Of a stretch of 64,000 nucleotides of DNA, positions 27,094 to 33,966 are shown in pieces (position 1 is the stretch's first letter; each line of letters begins with the position of its first letter). The notes under the pieces were generated by a model. The model was not told where the DNA came from and did no database searches. It worked only from the letters and a program-made list of their open reading frames with translations. Source of the stretch: Nocardia sp. BMG51109 (GTDB lineage Bacteria; Actinomycetota; Actinomycetes; Mycobacteriales; Mycobacteriaceae); contig NZ_JAFQ01000004.1 in assembly GCF_000526215.1 (NCBI RefSeq), forward strand, positions 4,340,001-4,404,000. The letters are read 5' to 3'. The translations under genes and the position numbers were made by a program.

Positions 27094-27714
27094 TCAGGGG
27101 GTTCCGGTGGTGCGCCAGGAGGCCATGCCGAGGGCTATCAAGCGGACCTGACGGACGGCTCGGTCGACGATGTCGACGCGGTCGCGCAGGGGGGCGGCAA
27201 GGTAGTCGGCGATGCGATCGGCGACGGTGGAGACGATCAGGTCGGCGGCCAGTTCCAGATCGTCCGGGGGCCAGGCGTCGAGGGCCCGGATGCGCGACAG
27301 GTCGACCACGAGTTCCCTGGTGATGAGCTGCATCTCGACCACGATGGCGCCGCGCAGCGCGGACGAGCCGCCGTGCCGCTCGCGGATCAGGAAGCCGTGC
27401 AGCGCCTCCCGGCCGGACACCTGGCCGAAGACGAAATGCACGGTCTCGGCGAGCCGGGCGTCGGGGGTGCGGCGCAATTCCCGTAGCGCCAAGCGCAATT
27501 GGCGCACGCCCTCGTCGACCAGGGCGGCGCCCAGTTCGTCCAGCGAGGCGAAGTGCCGATAGAACGCGGTCGGCACGATGCCGGCCGAGCGGGCGATCTC
27601 ACGCAGGGACAGCGCGGCGAAGCCACGGTCGGCGGCGAGCGTCAGCGTGCCCTCCAGTAGGGCCTGCCGGGTGCGCTCCTTGCGCTCGACGCGGGACTCC
27701 ACCTGCTCGCTCAT
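27094..27714 (-). CDS. TetR-family regulator, probably of the desaturase operon
   Basis: A 206-residue TetR protein. The helix-turn-helix (about residues 12-58) has RKERTRQALLEGTLTLAADRG, then LSLREIARSAGIVPTAFYRHF, and a helical ligand domain follows. Three in-frame ATGs occur (27738, 27726, 27714) with no decisive ribosome site; the shortest, MSEQVESR, is chosen. It is divergent from the ferredoxin reductase-desaturase genes, which suggests lipid-responsive control of desaturation as in DesT-like regulators. The ligand is unknown. Confidence 0.85.
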   Translation of the reverse strand: MSEQVESRVERKERTRQALLEGTLTLAADRGFAALSLREIARSAGIVPTAFYRHFASLDELGAALVDEGVRQLRLALRELRRTPDARLAETVHFVFGQVSGREALHGFLIRERHGGSSALRGAIVVEMQLITRELVVDLSRIRALDAWPPDDLELAADLIVSTVADRIADYLAAPLRDRVDIVDRAVRQVRLIALGMASWRTTGTP

Positions 27715-27810
27715 CTCGGTGAGCATACATCCGTTCACGATTCGTTCTCTCCCCGGGATGTTGCTTCGGTCACAGCTCTTGCTGGTTGAACTTGTGTGGC
27801 ACCAGCAGGC

Positions 27811-27825
27811 ACACTATTTGAGTGT
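27811..27825. promoter_or_regulatory. Candidate TetR operator in the divergent promoter region
   Basis: ACACT-N5-AGTGT is a short perfect dyad in the AT-richer centre of the 217-base gap between the TetR gene and the desaturase genes. A second possible pairing (GTGTG at 27794, CACAC at 27810) overlaps it. Either could be the regulator's site; neither is conclusive. Confidence 0.35.
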
Positions 27826-27931
27826 ACAGATGTGCACCGAAATTGTGGGTAGCTGTTCCGGCGCTTATGACGACGCGCGGACGGCCGGATCTCGGTGACA
27901 CGCTCGGCCCGACAAGCCTTGGGAGAACCGC

Positions 27932-29182
27932 ATGAGGGGACTCGTCGACCTGGTGCAGACGCTGACCTCGCCGCACCCGATCGATCGCTATCTGGAGCTG
28001 GTGCGGCCGACGCTGACCCTGCGCGATATGCGCGCCGAGATCACGCACGTGCGCCGCTCGGCGCCCGATTCGGTGACCCTGACGCTGCGCGCGACCCGGC
28101 AGTGGTCGGGACACCGTGCCGGGCAGTACGTGCAGATCGGGGTGCTGATCGACGGTGTCAAGCACACCCGCTGCTATTCGCCGATCGATACGCAGGGCCG
28201 CCGCGACCGGCACCTGCGCCTGACCGTCAAGGCGCATCCGGACGGCCTGGTCTCGCAGTACCTGTTCCGGCACGCGGCGCCGGGCATGGTGGTGGATCTG
28301 GCGCCGGCCGCCGGTGCCTTCGCCCTGCCCGATCCGCGCCCGAACCGGATCCTCCTGATCAGCGGGGGCAGCGGCATCACCCCGGTGCTGTCGATGTTGC
28401 GCACCCTCGCCGACGAGAACTACCCGGGAAAGCTGGTGTTCCTGCATTACGCGGCCTCGCCGGAGGCCGTCCCGCATCGACCGGAACTGGAGGATATCGC
28501 CCAGCGGCACAACAACTTCCGCATCGAGCTGCGGTACCCGAGCCGCGCCGTCGGCGAGCGCCCGGGGTCGCCGGGATCCGATGCGGCTCCGCGGACGGCG
28601 GGTGAGACCGAGCGCGCCGCGGACTCGCTCCCGGTGGATCCTGCTTCGGGCGGCTCGGGGCCGACAGACGTTGCGGCTCAGGCCGATTCCGCCGATGCGA
28701 GCGGCGGCGCCCCGTGGTCGTGCGCGGCCCCCGCGCGCCCGGTGGGCTACTTCGGCTACGACACCCTGGAGCAGCTGGCGCCGTGGTTTGCCGCGGGAGA
28801 AGCCTTCGTCTGCGGCCCACCGGCCCTGATGACGGCGGTCCGCCGCGTCTACCGGGCCGAAGGGCTCGACGACCGGCTGCACACCGAGGAATTCACGCTG
28901 TCGGCCCCGCCGGTGGATCCCGCCGGCGTCACCGGCGCCACCACCTTCTCGGTCAGCGGCGTGCGGGCCGACAACACCGGCGACAGCCTGCTGAACCAGG
29001 CCGAATCCGCCGGTCTCACACCGGAGTACGGCTGCCGGATGGGGATCTGCTTCTCCTGCACGGCGGTCCGGCGTTCCGGCTGCACCCGCAATCTGCGCAC
29101 CGGCGAGCTGGACGGCGATCCCGATCAGCCCATCCAGCTCTGCATCAACGCCGCCGTCGGCGACGTGGACATCGAAATCTGA
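27932..29182 (+). CDS. Ferredoxin reductase for acyl-CoA desaturase (Rv3230c-like) with an internal insert
   Basis: A 416-residue electron-transfer protein. The FAD domain (about residues 33-135) has HTRCYSPIDTQGRRD. The NAD(P)H domain (about 140-310) has LLISGGSGITPVLSML and FVCGPPALMTAV, and a C-terminal 2Fe-2S domain has YGCRMGICFSC and a final QLC. It resembles Rv3230c, which feeds electrons to the DesA3 desaturase encoded next. Odd feature: residues of about 208-270 form a low-complexity insert rich in Ala, Gly, Ser, Pro and Asp between two halves of the NAD(P)H domain, where relatives have a short loop. The desaturase follows after 15 bases. Confidence 0.92.
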   Translation: MRGLVDLVQTLTSPHPIDRYLELVRPTLTLRDMRAEITHVRRSAPDSVTLTLRATRQWSGHRAGQYVQIGVLIDGVKHTRCYSPIDTQGRRDRHLRLTVKAHPDGLVSQYLFRHAAPGMVVDLAPAAGAFALPDPRPNRILLISGGSGITPVLSMLRTLADENYPGKLVFLHYAASPEAVPHRPELEDIAQRHNNFRIELRYPSRAVGERPGSPGSDAAPRTAGETERAADSLPVDPASGGSGPTDVAAQADSADASGGAPWSCAAPARPVGYFGYDTLEQLAPWFAAGEAFVCGPPALMTAVRRVYRAEGLDDRLHTEEFTLSAPPVDPAGVTGATTFSVSGVRADNTGDSLLNQAESAGLTPEYGCRMGICFSCTAVRRSGCTRNLRTGELDGDPDQPIQLCINAAVGDVDIEI

Positions 29183-29197
29183 AGGGGAGAAAGCGAT

Positions 29198-30346
29198 ATG
29201 ACCATTCTCACCGAGACCGAGAACGGCCCGCTGGTGCTCAGCCCGCAGCAGGTCGAGGAGATCGGCCGCCGGCTGGACGAACTGCGCGAGCGCGTCACCG
29301 CCGATCTGGGCGAGCGCGACCGCGAATACATCTACTCGATCATCAAGGCGCAGCGCGGTTTCGAGATCGCCGGGCGCGGCCTGATGTATCTGGGCTTCCT
29401 GCCGCCGTTCTGGCTGGCCGGGGTGGCCGCGCTGAGCGTCTCCAAGATCCTGGACAATATGGAGATCGGCCACAACGTCATGCACGGCCAGTGGGACTGG
29501 ATGCGTGAGCCGGGCCTGAATTCCCGTGTGTTCGAATGGGATACGGTCTGTCCGGCCGATCAGTGGAAGCACTCGCACAACTACGTGCACCACACCTTCA
29601 CCAATATCCACGGCCGCGACCGCGATATCGGGTACGGGGTGCTGCGCATCGACGAGGGTCAGGAGTGGAATCCCTACTACCTCGGCAATCCGGTGTACGC
29701 GGCGCTGCTGATGCTGTTCTTCGAGTGGGGCGTGATGCTGCACGACCTCGAGGCCGACAACATCGTCCGGGGGAAGCGCTCGTGGTCGGATATCAAGCGG
29801 CTGGTCAAGGGGCAGGTGCGCAAGGCCGGGCGGCAGGTGCTCAAGGACTACGTGGTGTTCCCGCTGCTGAGCGGGCCGCTGTTCCTGTCCACCCTGGCCG
29901 GCAACGCCACCGCCAATCTGGTGCGCAACGTCTGGGCGTACTCGATCATCTTCTGCGGCCACTTCCCGTCCGGCGTACAGACGTTCACCGAGGAGGAGAC
30001 CGAGAACGAGACCCGCGGCGAGTGGTACGTCCGGCAGATGCTCGGCTCGGCGAACATCACCGGCAGCACACTGTTCCACATCATGTCCGGCAACCTGTCG
30101 CACCAGATCGAGCACCACCTGTTTCCGGACCTGCCGGCCAACCGCTATCCGGAGATCGCTCCCGAGGTTCGCGCGCTGTGCGAGAAATACGGCCTGCCCT
30201 ACAACACCGGCCCGCTCGGCAAGCAGATCGGTGAGGTGTGGGGGAAGCTGTTCCGCCTCGCGCTGCCGCCCGCGCCGACCGGGAAGACGTCACCTCCCGG
30301 TGTTATCGTGATGCGAGAGCGACACCCTAGTGAAGCGGGCGTGTGA
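29198..30346 (+). CDS. desA3: DesA3-type membrane acyl-CoA delta-9 desaturase
   Basis: A 382-residue membrane di-iron desaturase. The three histidine boxes are present: GHNVMH, HSHNYVHH and HQIEHH, with hydrophobic segments between them. It resembles DesA3 (Rv3229c), which inserts the delta-9 double bond into stearoyl-CoA to give oleate. ATG at 29198 has AAGGGGAGAAAG upstream. It receives electrons from the reductase encoded 15 bases before. Its stop is directly abutted by the ATG of a small acidic protein, so three genes form one unit. Confidence 0.93.
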   Translation: MTILTETENGPLVLSPQQVEEIGRRLDELRERVTADLGERDREYIYSIIKAQRGFEIAGRGLMYLGFLPPFWLAGVAALSVSKILDNMEIGHNVMHGQWDWMREPGLNSRVFEWDTVCPADQWKHSHNYVHHTFTNIHGRDRDIGYGVLRIDEGQEWNPYYLGNPVYAALLMLFFEWGVMLHDLEADNIVRGKRSWSDIKRLVKGQVRKAGRQVLKDYVVFPLLSGPLFLSTLAGNATANLVRNVWAYSIIFCGHFPSGVQTFTEEETENETRGEWYVRQMLGSANITGSTLFHIMSGNLSHQIEHHLFPDLPANRYPEIAPEVRALCEKYGLPYNTGPLGKQIGEVWGKLFRLALPPAPTGKTSPPGVIVMRERHPSEAGV

Positions 30347-30670
30347 ATGATCGGGAAATTCGAAAGCAACAAGGATCTGATCCAGGAATTGACGTCGTCC
30401 GGGGCACGACACGTCGGCAATATCGCAACGATCATCACCGGTACCGTCGCCGAGGTGACGCGTGAGGTCGGGGAATGGGTCACCGACGCCATCGAGATGC
30501 GCGAGGCGGCCGCGGCCGCGCGGCGCGACAACGAGGCCGCCGCCGACGTGAACGGCGGGCGTGACGAGTCCGACGTGCTGCCGGACGAGTCGCGGCAGAC
30601 GCCGCACGTCGCCGCCGATCAGCCCTATATCGACGCCGACGTGGAGATCATCGACCCCGACCAGCGCTGA
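30347..30670 (+). CDS. Small acidic conserved protein coupled to the desaturase
   Basis: A 107-residue soluble protein whose ATG immediately follows the desaturase TGA, indicating translational coupling. The first half is a predicted amphipathic helical region (HVGNIATIITGTVAEVTREV) that could sit on a membrane. The second half is Asp/Glu-rich and probably disordered, ending DVEIIDPDQR. I do not recognise the family. It may modulate or scaffold the membrane-bound desaturase complex; that is inference from position. Confidence 0.7.
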   Translation: MIGKFESNKDLIQELTSSGARHVGNIATIITGTVAEVTREVGEWVTDAIEMREAAAAARRDNEAAADVNGGRDESDVLPDESRQTPHVAADQPYIDADVEIIDPDQR

Positions 30671-30680
30671 TCCGGGTGCC

Positions 30681-30701
30681 GCCGGTGCTCAGAACACCGG
30701 C
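30681..30701. terminator. Bidirectional terminator between desaturase operon and DUF4254 gene
   Basis: GCCGGTG (30681-30687) pairs with CACCGGC (30695-30701) over a 7-base loop, just after the stop of the small acidic protein and overlapping the end of the convergent gene. Confidence 0.55.
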
Positions 30702-31246
30702 AGCCGGCGTCGATGCTCGGTGACGTCGGTGATCAGGTCCTTGTAACCGTCGGCGAGTTCGGCGAGGCGGACCCACTGCAGGTGCGCCTCGCCGTCGACG
30801 CCGCCCCGGCGCGAGAGCACGCTCACCCGGGTACGCCGGTCGCCCTTCGGATCGGCCATGCGCAGGCCCAGAGCATGGTGCGCGGCAACCCATTTCGCGG
30901 CCATCCGGTCGATGACGGCGCCGAGCGTCTCGGTGTGCAGCGAGGCGCCGGCCCGGTGCGCGACGTGCTCCGCGACCCAGGTGTCGATGTGATCGATCAG
31001 CCGGGTCCGGGCGCCGTCGACATCGTCGACGACCTGACTGCAGGCGGCGACCCTGCTGCTGGGCGCGTCGGGTGCGTGCGCGGCCTGCTGCGCGTGCCGG
31101 CGGCGCTCGTGGCACCGCACCAGGTCGTATCCGGCTTCGAGTACGGGATGCGCGTTGTCCGCGCCGCTGCGGAATGCGTGCAGGAGTTCCGCCGCGGATG
31201 GCAGCCCACCGAATTCGATACGACCACCGGCGTATTCGGTCGCCAT
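30689..31246 (-). CDS. DUF4254 domain protein
   Basis: A 185-residue soluble helical protein with the DUF4254 pattern: an N-terminal LPSAAELLHAFRSG, then HPVLEAGYDLVRCHERRR, RLIDHIDTWVAEHV, SLHTETLGAVIDRMA and a C-terminal WVRLAELADGYKDLI...RRRLP. The family is abundant in Nocardia and Streptomyces and has no established biochemical role. ATG at 31246 (MATEYAGG) is chosen because homologous sequence starts just after it; the longer frame upstream is low-complexity. Confidence 0.85.
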   Translation of the reverse strand: MATEYAGGRIEFGGLPSAAELLHAFRSGADNAHPVLEAGYDLVRCHERRRHAQQAAHAPDAPSSRVAACSQVVDDVDGARTRLIDHIDTWVAEHVAHRAGASLHTETLGAVIDRMAAKWVAAHHALGLRMADPKGDRRTRVSVLSRRGGVDGEAHLQWVRLAELADGYKDLITDVTEHRRRLPVF

Positions 31247-31727
31247 GGTCCTCACCCTCGCCTGTGTCGACTGGATGCGCCAGGGCCGAGGGGGTATCGG
31301 GGAGGGGCTCCCCTCGGCCACGGCGCAGTCCCGCGGCCCGGGCACGACAGTCCTCGGCACATGCTCACGGTGAAGAAACCGGGAAAAGCCGCGACGATGC
31401 GATAGAAGACTGTCCGGGTAAATGCGGGACATATTCAGGAAAGCGCCTCGGGGGAATCCGCGCAACAAGCCGCCGCCCGAAAACGGAAGCTGCCGGACAA
31501 TCGTTATAGACCGTTACGGGCGGGTCACGCGGCCGCCAAGATCGAAGATCGTGCACGGATGTAGGAACGCAGGATACCCGTCCGGCGAGATCACGAAACG
31601 CCGTGCCGCCGAGCCGATCCGGCGGCCGGTCGCGTGCGGTTTCGGTGAACGGATGTACTCGCTGTTCGGCGACACGGTAGCTATCCACGTGCCGCATCCC
31701 GCGTGCCGTCCGATAGCCTGGTCTTTC
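31247..31727. other. Intergenic region, promoter space between divergent genes
   Basis: About 480 bases. An open frame on the + strand runs through part of it and joins the next gene in frame, but the predicted peptide is basic and low in family resemblance. I see no RNA gene, repeat or clear operator. Confidence 0.4.
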
Positions 31728-32048
31728 GTGTCCGCCTACGTGTCCTCCCCGGAGCTGACCTTCGGCTTCCTGTTCGCGCTGGAAGATCCGGAGCGAATCG
31801 CCGATGTGGTGCGGAATCTGATGGAGCGCCGTACCGTATCCGTGTTCCGGCTGGCGCACGTGTCCGGCACGGCCGGGCCGCCGGAGCGCTACGTGGTGAA
31901 CTGGGCCGCCATCCCGCAGATCTCGGTCACCACCGGTGCGCCGGAGCCGGAGGAGTTGCTGGCCGCTCGCACGATGCTGGTGAACGCCTTCCTCGACGAC
32001 CAGGGCGGAATCAGTCTGTATTCGTCGCAGGGCAGCATTCCGGGATGA
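31728..32048 (+). CDS. Conserved hypothetical small protein
   Basis: A 106-residue soluble protein starting VSAYVSSPELTFGF and containing LEDPERIADVVRNLMERRTVSV and YVVNWAAIPQISV. No signal peptide or membrane segment is seen. I do not recognise a family. GTG at 31728 is preferred because the sequence becomes protein-like there; TAGCCT, 8 bases upstream, could be the -10 of a leaderless message. The frame is open to 31422, with an ATG at 31653 as alternative start. Confidence 0.6.
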   Translation: MSAYVSSPELTFGFLFALEDPERIADVVRNLMERRTVSVFRLAHVSGTAGPPERYVVNWAAIPQISVTTGAPEPEELLAARTMLVNAFLDDQGGISLYSSQGSIPG

Positions 32049-32268
32049 GTCTGCGCAGGTAGCGACGCCGGGCCGGAGGGTAGCGGAGATGCGGATTCAT
32101 CGCCCCGCGGGCGGATTTCGTTAGCATGATTCATCGCACAGGGGCTCTCAGCGACCTCTCAGCTACAGGCAAGCCGGTGTTCAGGTGGTCTGGGAAATGT
32201 GGGTTCCGGTCGTTGGTCCAACAGGGGCGCCGACCGCGAATACCTGTTCCCTACAGAGAGGTTCGACC

Positions 32269-32385
32269 ATGATCCCCGTCATCATCGACACCGGAAGCGC
32301 TGCGCTCGGCGGTCTGCTCAACACCGGAGGCGCTGCTTTCCAGGGCATTCTGAACACCCTGTTGACGGGTTCCTTCGGCGGCTGA
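32269..32385 (+). CDS. 38-residue hydrophobic glycine-rich peptide
   Basis: A short gene with its own AGAGAGG ribosome site 7 bases before ATG and a strong terminator 22 bases after its stop, so it looks like an independent transcription unit. The peptide begins MIPVIIDTGS and ends TLLTGSFGG. It has no charged residue apart from one Asp and no cysteine, and is rich in Gly, Leu, Thr and Asn, with a pseudo-repeat LLNTGGAAFQG/ILNTLLTGSFGG. That pattern would make an amphipathic or membrane-inserting helix. Small porin-forming peptides (PorA/PorH type) of mycolate bacteria and leaderless bacteriocins have comparable size, but no homology is claimed. Confidence 0.6.
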   Translation: MIPVIIDTGSAALGGLLNTGGAAFQGILNTLLTGSFGG

Positions 32386-32407
32386 GCCCGCCTCGCCGGC
32401 TCTTCTC

Positions 32408-32439
32408 ACACCGCCCCGGTGTTCGCGCCGGGGCGGTGT
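32408..32439. terminator. Strong terminator hairpin
   Basis: ACACCGCCCCGG (32408-32419) and its exact complement CCGGGGCGGTGT (32428-32439) enclose an 8-base loop. It lies between the 38-residue peptide gene and the convergent end of the conservon. Confidence 0.8.
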
Positions 32440-32454
32440 CGGCCGTCTGCGGGG

Positions 32455-33126
32455 TCAGCTGGCGACCGCCTGCGACAACCGGTGCAGCAGCACCTGTTCG
32501 AGCAGCTCGACCAGGACCTGCTTGACCGACGTCCGGTCGCGCGCATCGCATTCGACGAGGTGGATCGACTCGTCGATATCGAGGGCCTCGCGCACCTCGT
32601 CCAGGTCGAAGTGCTGGCCGCTGTCGAACCGGTTGACCGCCACCACGAATGCGGTATCGCGCTGCTCGAAGTAGTCCAGCACCGGGTAGCAGTCCTCGAC
32701 GCGGGCGGTGTCGAGCAGGATCACCCCGCCCAGCGCGCCGTCGAGCAGGTCGTCCCAGAGGAATTCGAATCGCTCCTGGCCCGGCGTGCCGAACAGGTAC
32801 AGCACCAGGGTGCGGTCGAGGGTGATGCGGCCGAAGTCCATCGCCACCGTGGTGGTGGTCTTGTCCTCGCGCAGGCCCGGATCGTCGACGCCGACCGACA
32901 CCTCGGTCATCGCCGCCTCGGTCGACAGCGGCTCGATCTCGGAGATCGCTCCGATGAAGGTGGTCTTACCGACCCCGAAACCGCCGCTGACCACGATCTT
33001 CACCGAGGAGGCCGACAGTTCGGGCGCGGTGTCGGAATCCCCGGCATCGGAGCGCTCGGTCTCGGAGTGTGCGGCGTCCTCGGAGTGTGCGGTGTCAGAG
33101 TGTGCGGTGTCAGAGTGCCCGAACAA
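32455..33126 (-). CDS. cvnD: Conservon GTPase (CvnD)
   Basis: A 223-residue small GTP-binding protein. The P-loop is GGFGVGKTT, switch II is GTPGQERF, and the base-specificity motif is NRFD, a variant of NKxD. These mark the conservon CvnD family, the G-protein of receptor-like complexes in actinomycetes. It is the last gene of the cvnABCD set. A TTG at 33126 with AGGGAT before it is the most plausible start and overlaps cvnC by 17 bases. This gives an unusual acidic N-terminal extension of about 35 residues containing HSDTAHSDTAHSED. Starts further in would remove the extension. Confidence 0.85.
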   Translation of the reverse strand: MFGHSDTAHSDTAHSEDAAHSETERSDAGDSDTAPELSASSVKIVVSGGFGVGKTTFIGAISEIEPLSTEAAMTEVSVGVDDPGLREDKTTTTVAMDFGRITLDRTLVLYLFGTPGQERFEFLWDDLLDGALGGVILLDTARVEDCYPVLDYFEQRDTAFVVAVNRFDSGQHFDLDEVREALDIDESIHLVECDARDRTSVKQVLVELLEQVLLHRLSQAVAS

Positions 33127-33541
33127 GATCCCTGATCCTCTCGATGGCGGCGGTGGACAGTTCGTCCGCGGTCTGTGCCGTCGCGTGCCCGGCGGCGACC
33201 AGATCGCCGACGACGATCCGGGCCACGCCCACCGGAACATCCAGTGCGGCAGCGATTTCCGCGACGGAACGGGGTTGCTGGCAGAGCCGGACGACGGTCT
33301 GCTGTTCGAATCGCAGCGGTGCCGACAGCGCGGCGGGGCGCGCGTGCACCAGGGTCTCGATGCGCAGGCCGTCGACCAGCGGAGCGGTGCGGCCGCCGGT
33401 CATCAGGAACGGCCGGACCACCGGTTCGTCGCCACCGCCGTCGGCGTGCTGGTGCGGCGGGGCCGCGCGGGGATCGGACCACGCCGCCGGCCGGTTCAGC
33501 GCGATCATCCGGCGATCCGGCAATCTGTGCGGCTCGGTCAT
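33110..33541 (-). CDS. cvnC: Conservon DUF742 protein (CvnC)
   Basis: A 143-residue protein of the DUF742/CvnC family. The signature RPFLMTGGRT is followed by IETLV and a winged-helix-like segment, QPRSVAEIAAALDVPVGVARIVVGDL. Its ATG overlaps the cvnB stop (ATGA) and its 3' end overlaps cvnD. CvnC proteins form the cytoplasmic complex with the CvnB roadblock protein and CvnD GTPase. Confidence 0.92.
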   Translation of the reverse strand: MTEPHRLPDRRMIALNRPAAWSDPRAAPPHQHADGGGDEPVVRPFLMTGGRTAPLVDGLRIETLVHARPAALSAPLRFEQQTVVRLCQQPRSVAEIAAALDVPVGVARIVVGDLVAAGHATAQTADELSTAAIERIRDLVRAL

Positions 33542-33966
33542 CTGCGCAACGATTCTCTCAGTTCGGAGATCAGCGCCGGGGTGAGCAGCGCGCCGGCCCG
33601 GTCGGCCAGCACGGCCATCTGGTAGCCCACCAGGCCCACGTCGGCATCGCTGCCGGCGATCACGCCGATGCAGCTGCCGTCGGCGATCGCCGACACCAGC
33701 AGGAAACCGCGGCGCATCTCGATCATGATCAGTTTCAGCCCGTCGAAATCATAACTGCGCGAGGCGCTCCGGGACAGGCTGACCAGTCCGGAGACCATGG
33801 CCGCGAGCCGATCGGCGCCGGCTCGGTCCAGGCCGTCCGACATCGCCATCAATAGTCCGTCCGAGGATACCGCGACCGTGTCGCGGACACCGTCCGTGCT
33901 GCGGACGAAGTCGGTCAGCAGCCAGTTGAACGCGTGCGGACCGGTGTCCGGCAGGTGGGTCGTCAC
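33538..33966 (-). CDS. cvnB: Conservon roadblock/LC7 protein (CvnB)
   Basis: A 142-residue roadblock/LC7-domain protein: FNWLLTDFVRSTDGVRDTVAVSSDGL at the N terminus (about residues 13-38), then AAMVSGLVSLSRSA, and GVIAGSDADVGLVGYQMA near the C terminus. The GTG start overlaps the cvnA stop (GTGA) and has AGGAGGAACC upstream. Such proteins act as regulators or guanine-nucleotide exchange platforms for the CvnD GTPase. Confidence 0.93.
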   Translation of the reverse strand: MTTHLPDTGPHAFNWLLTDFVRSTDGVRDTVAVSSDGLLMAMSDGLDRAGADRLAAMVSGLVSLSRSASRSYDFDGLKLIMIEMRRGFLLVSAIADGSCIGVIAGSDADVGLVGYQMAVLADRAGALLTPALISELRESLRR

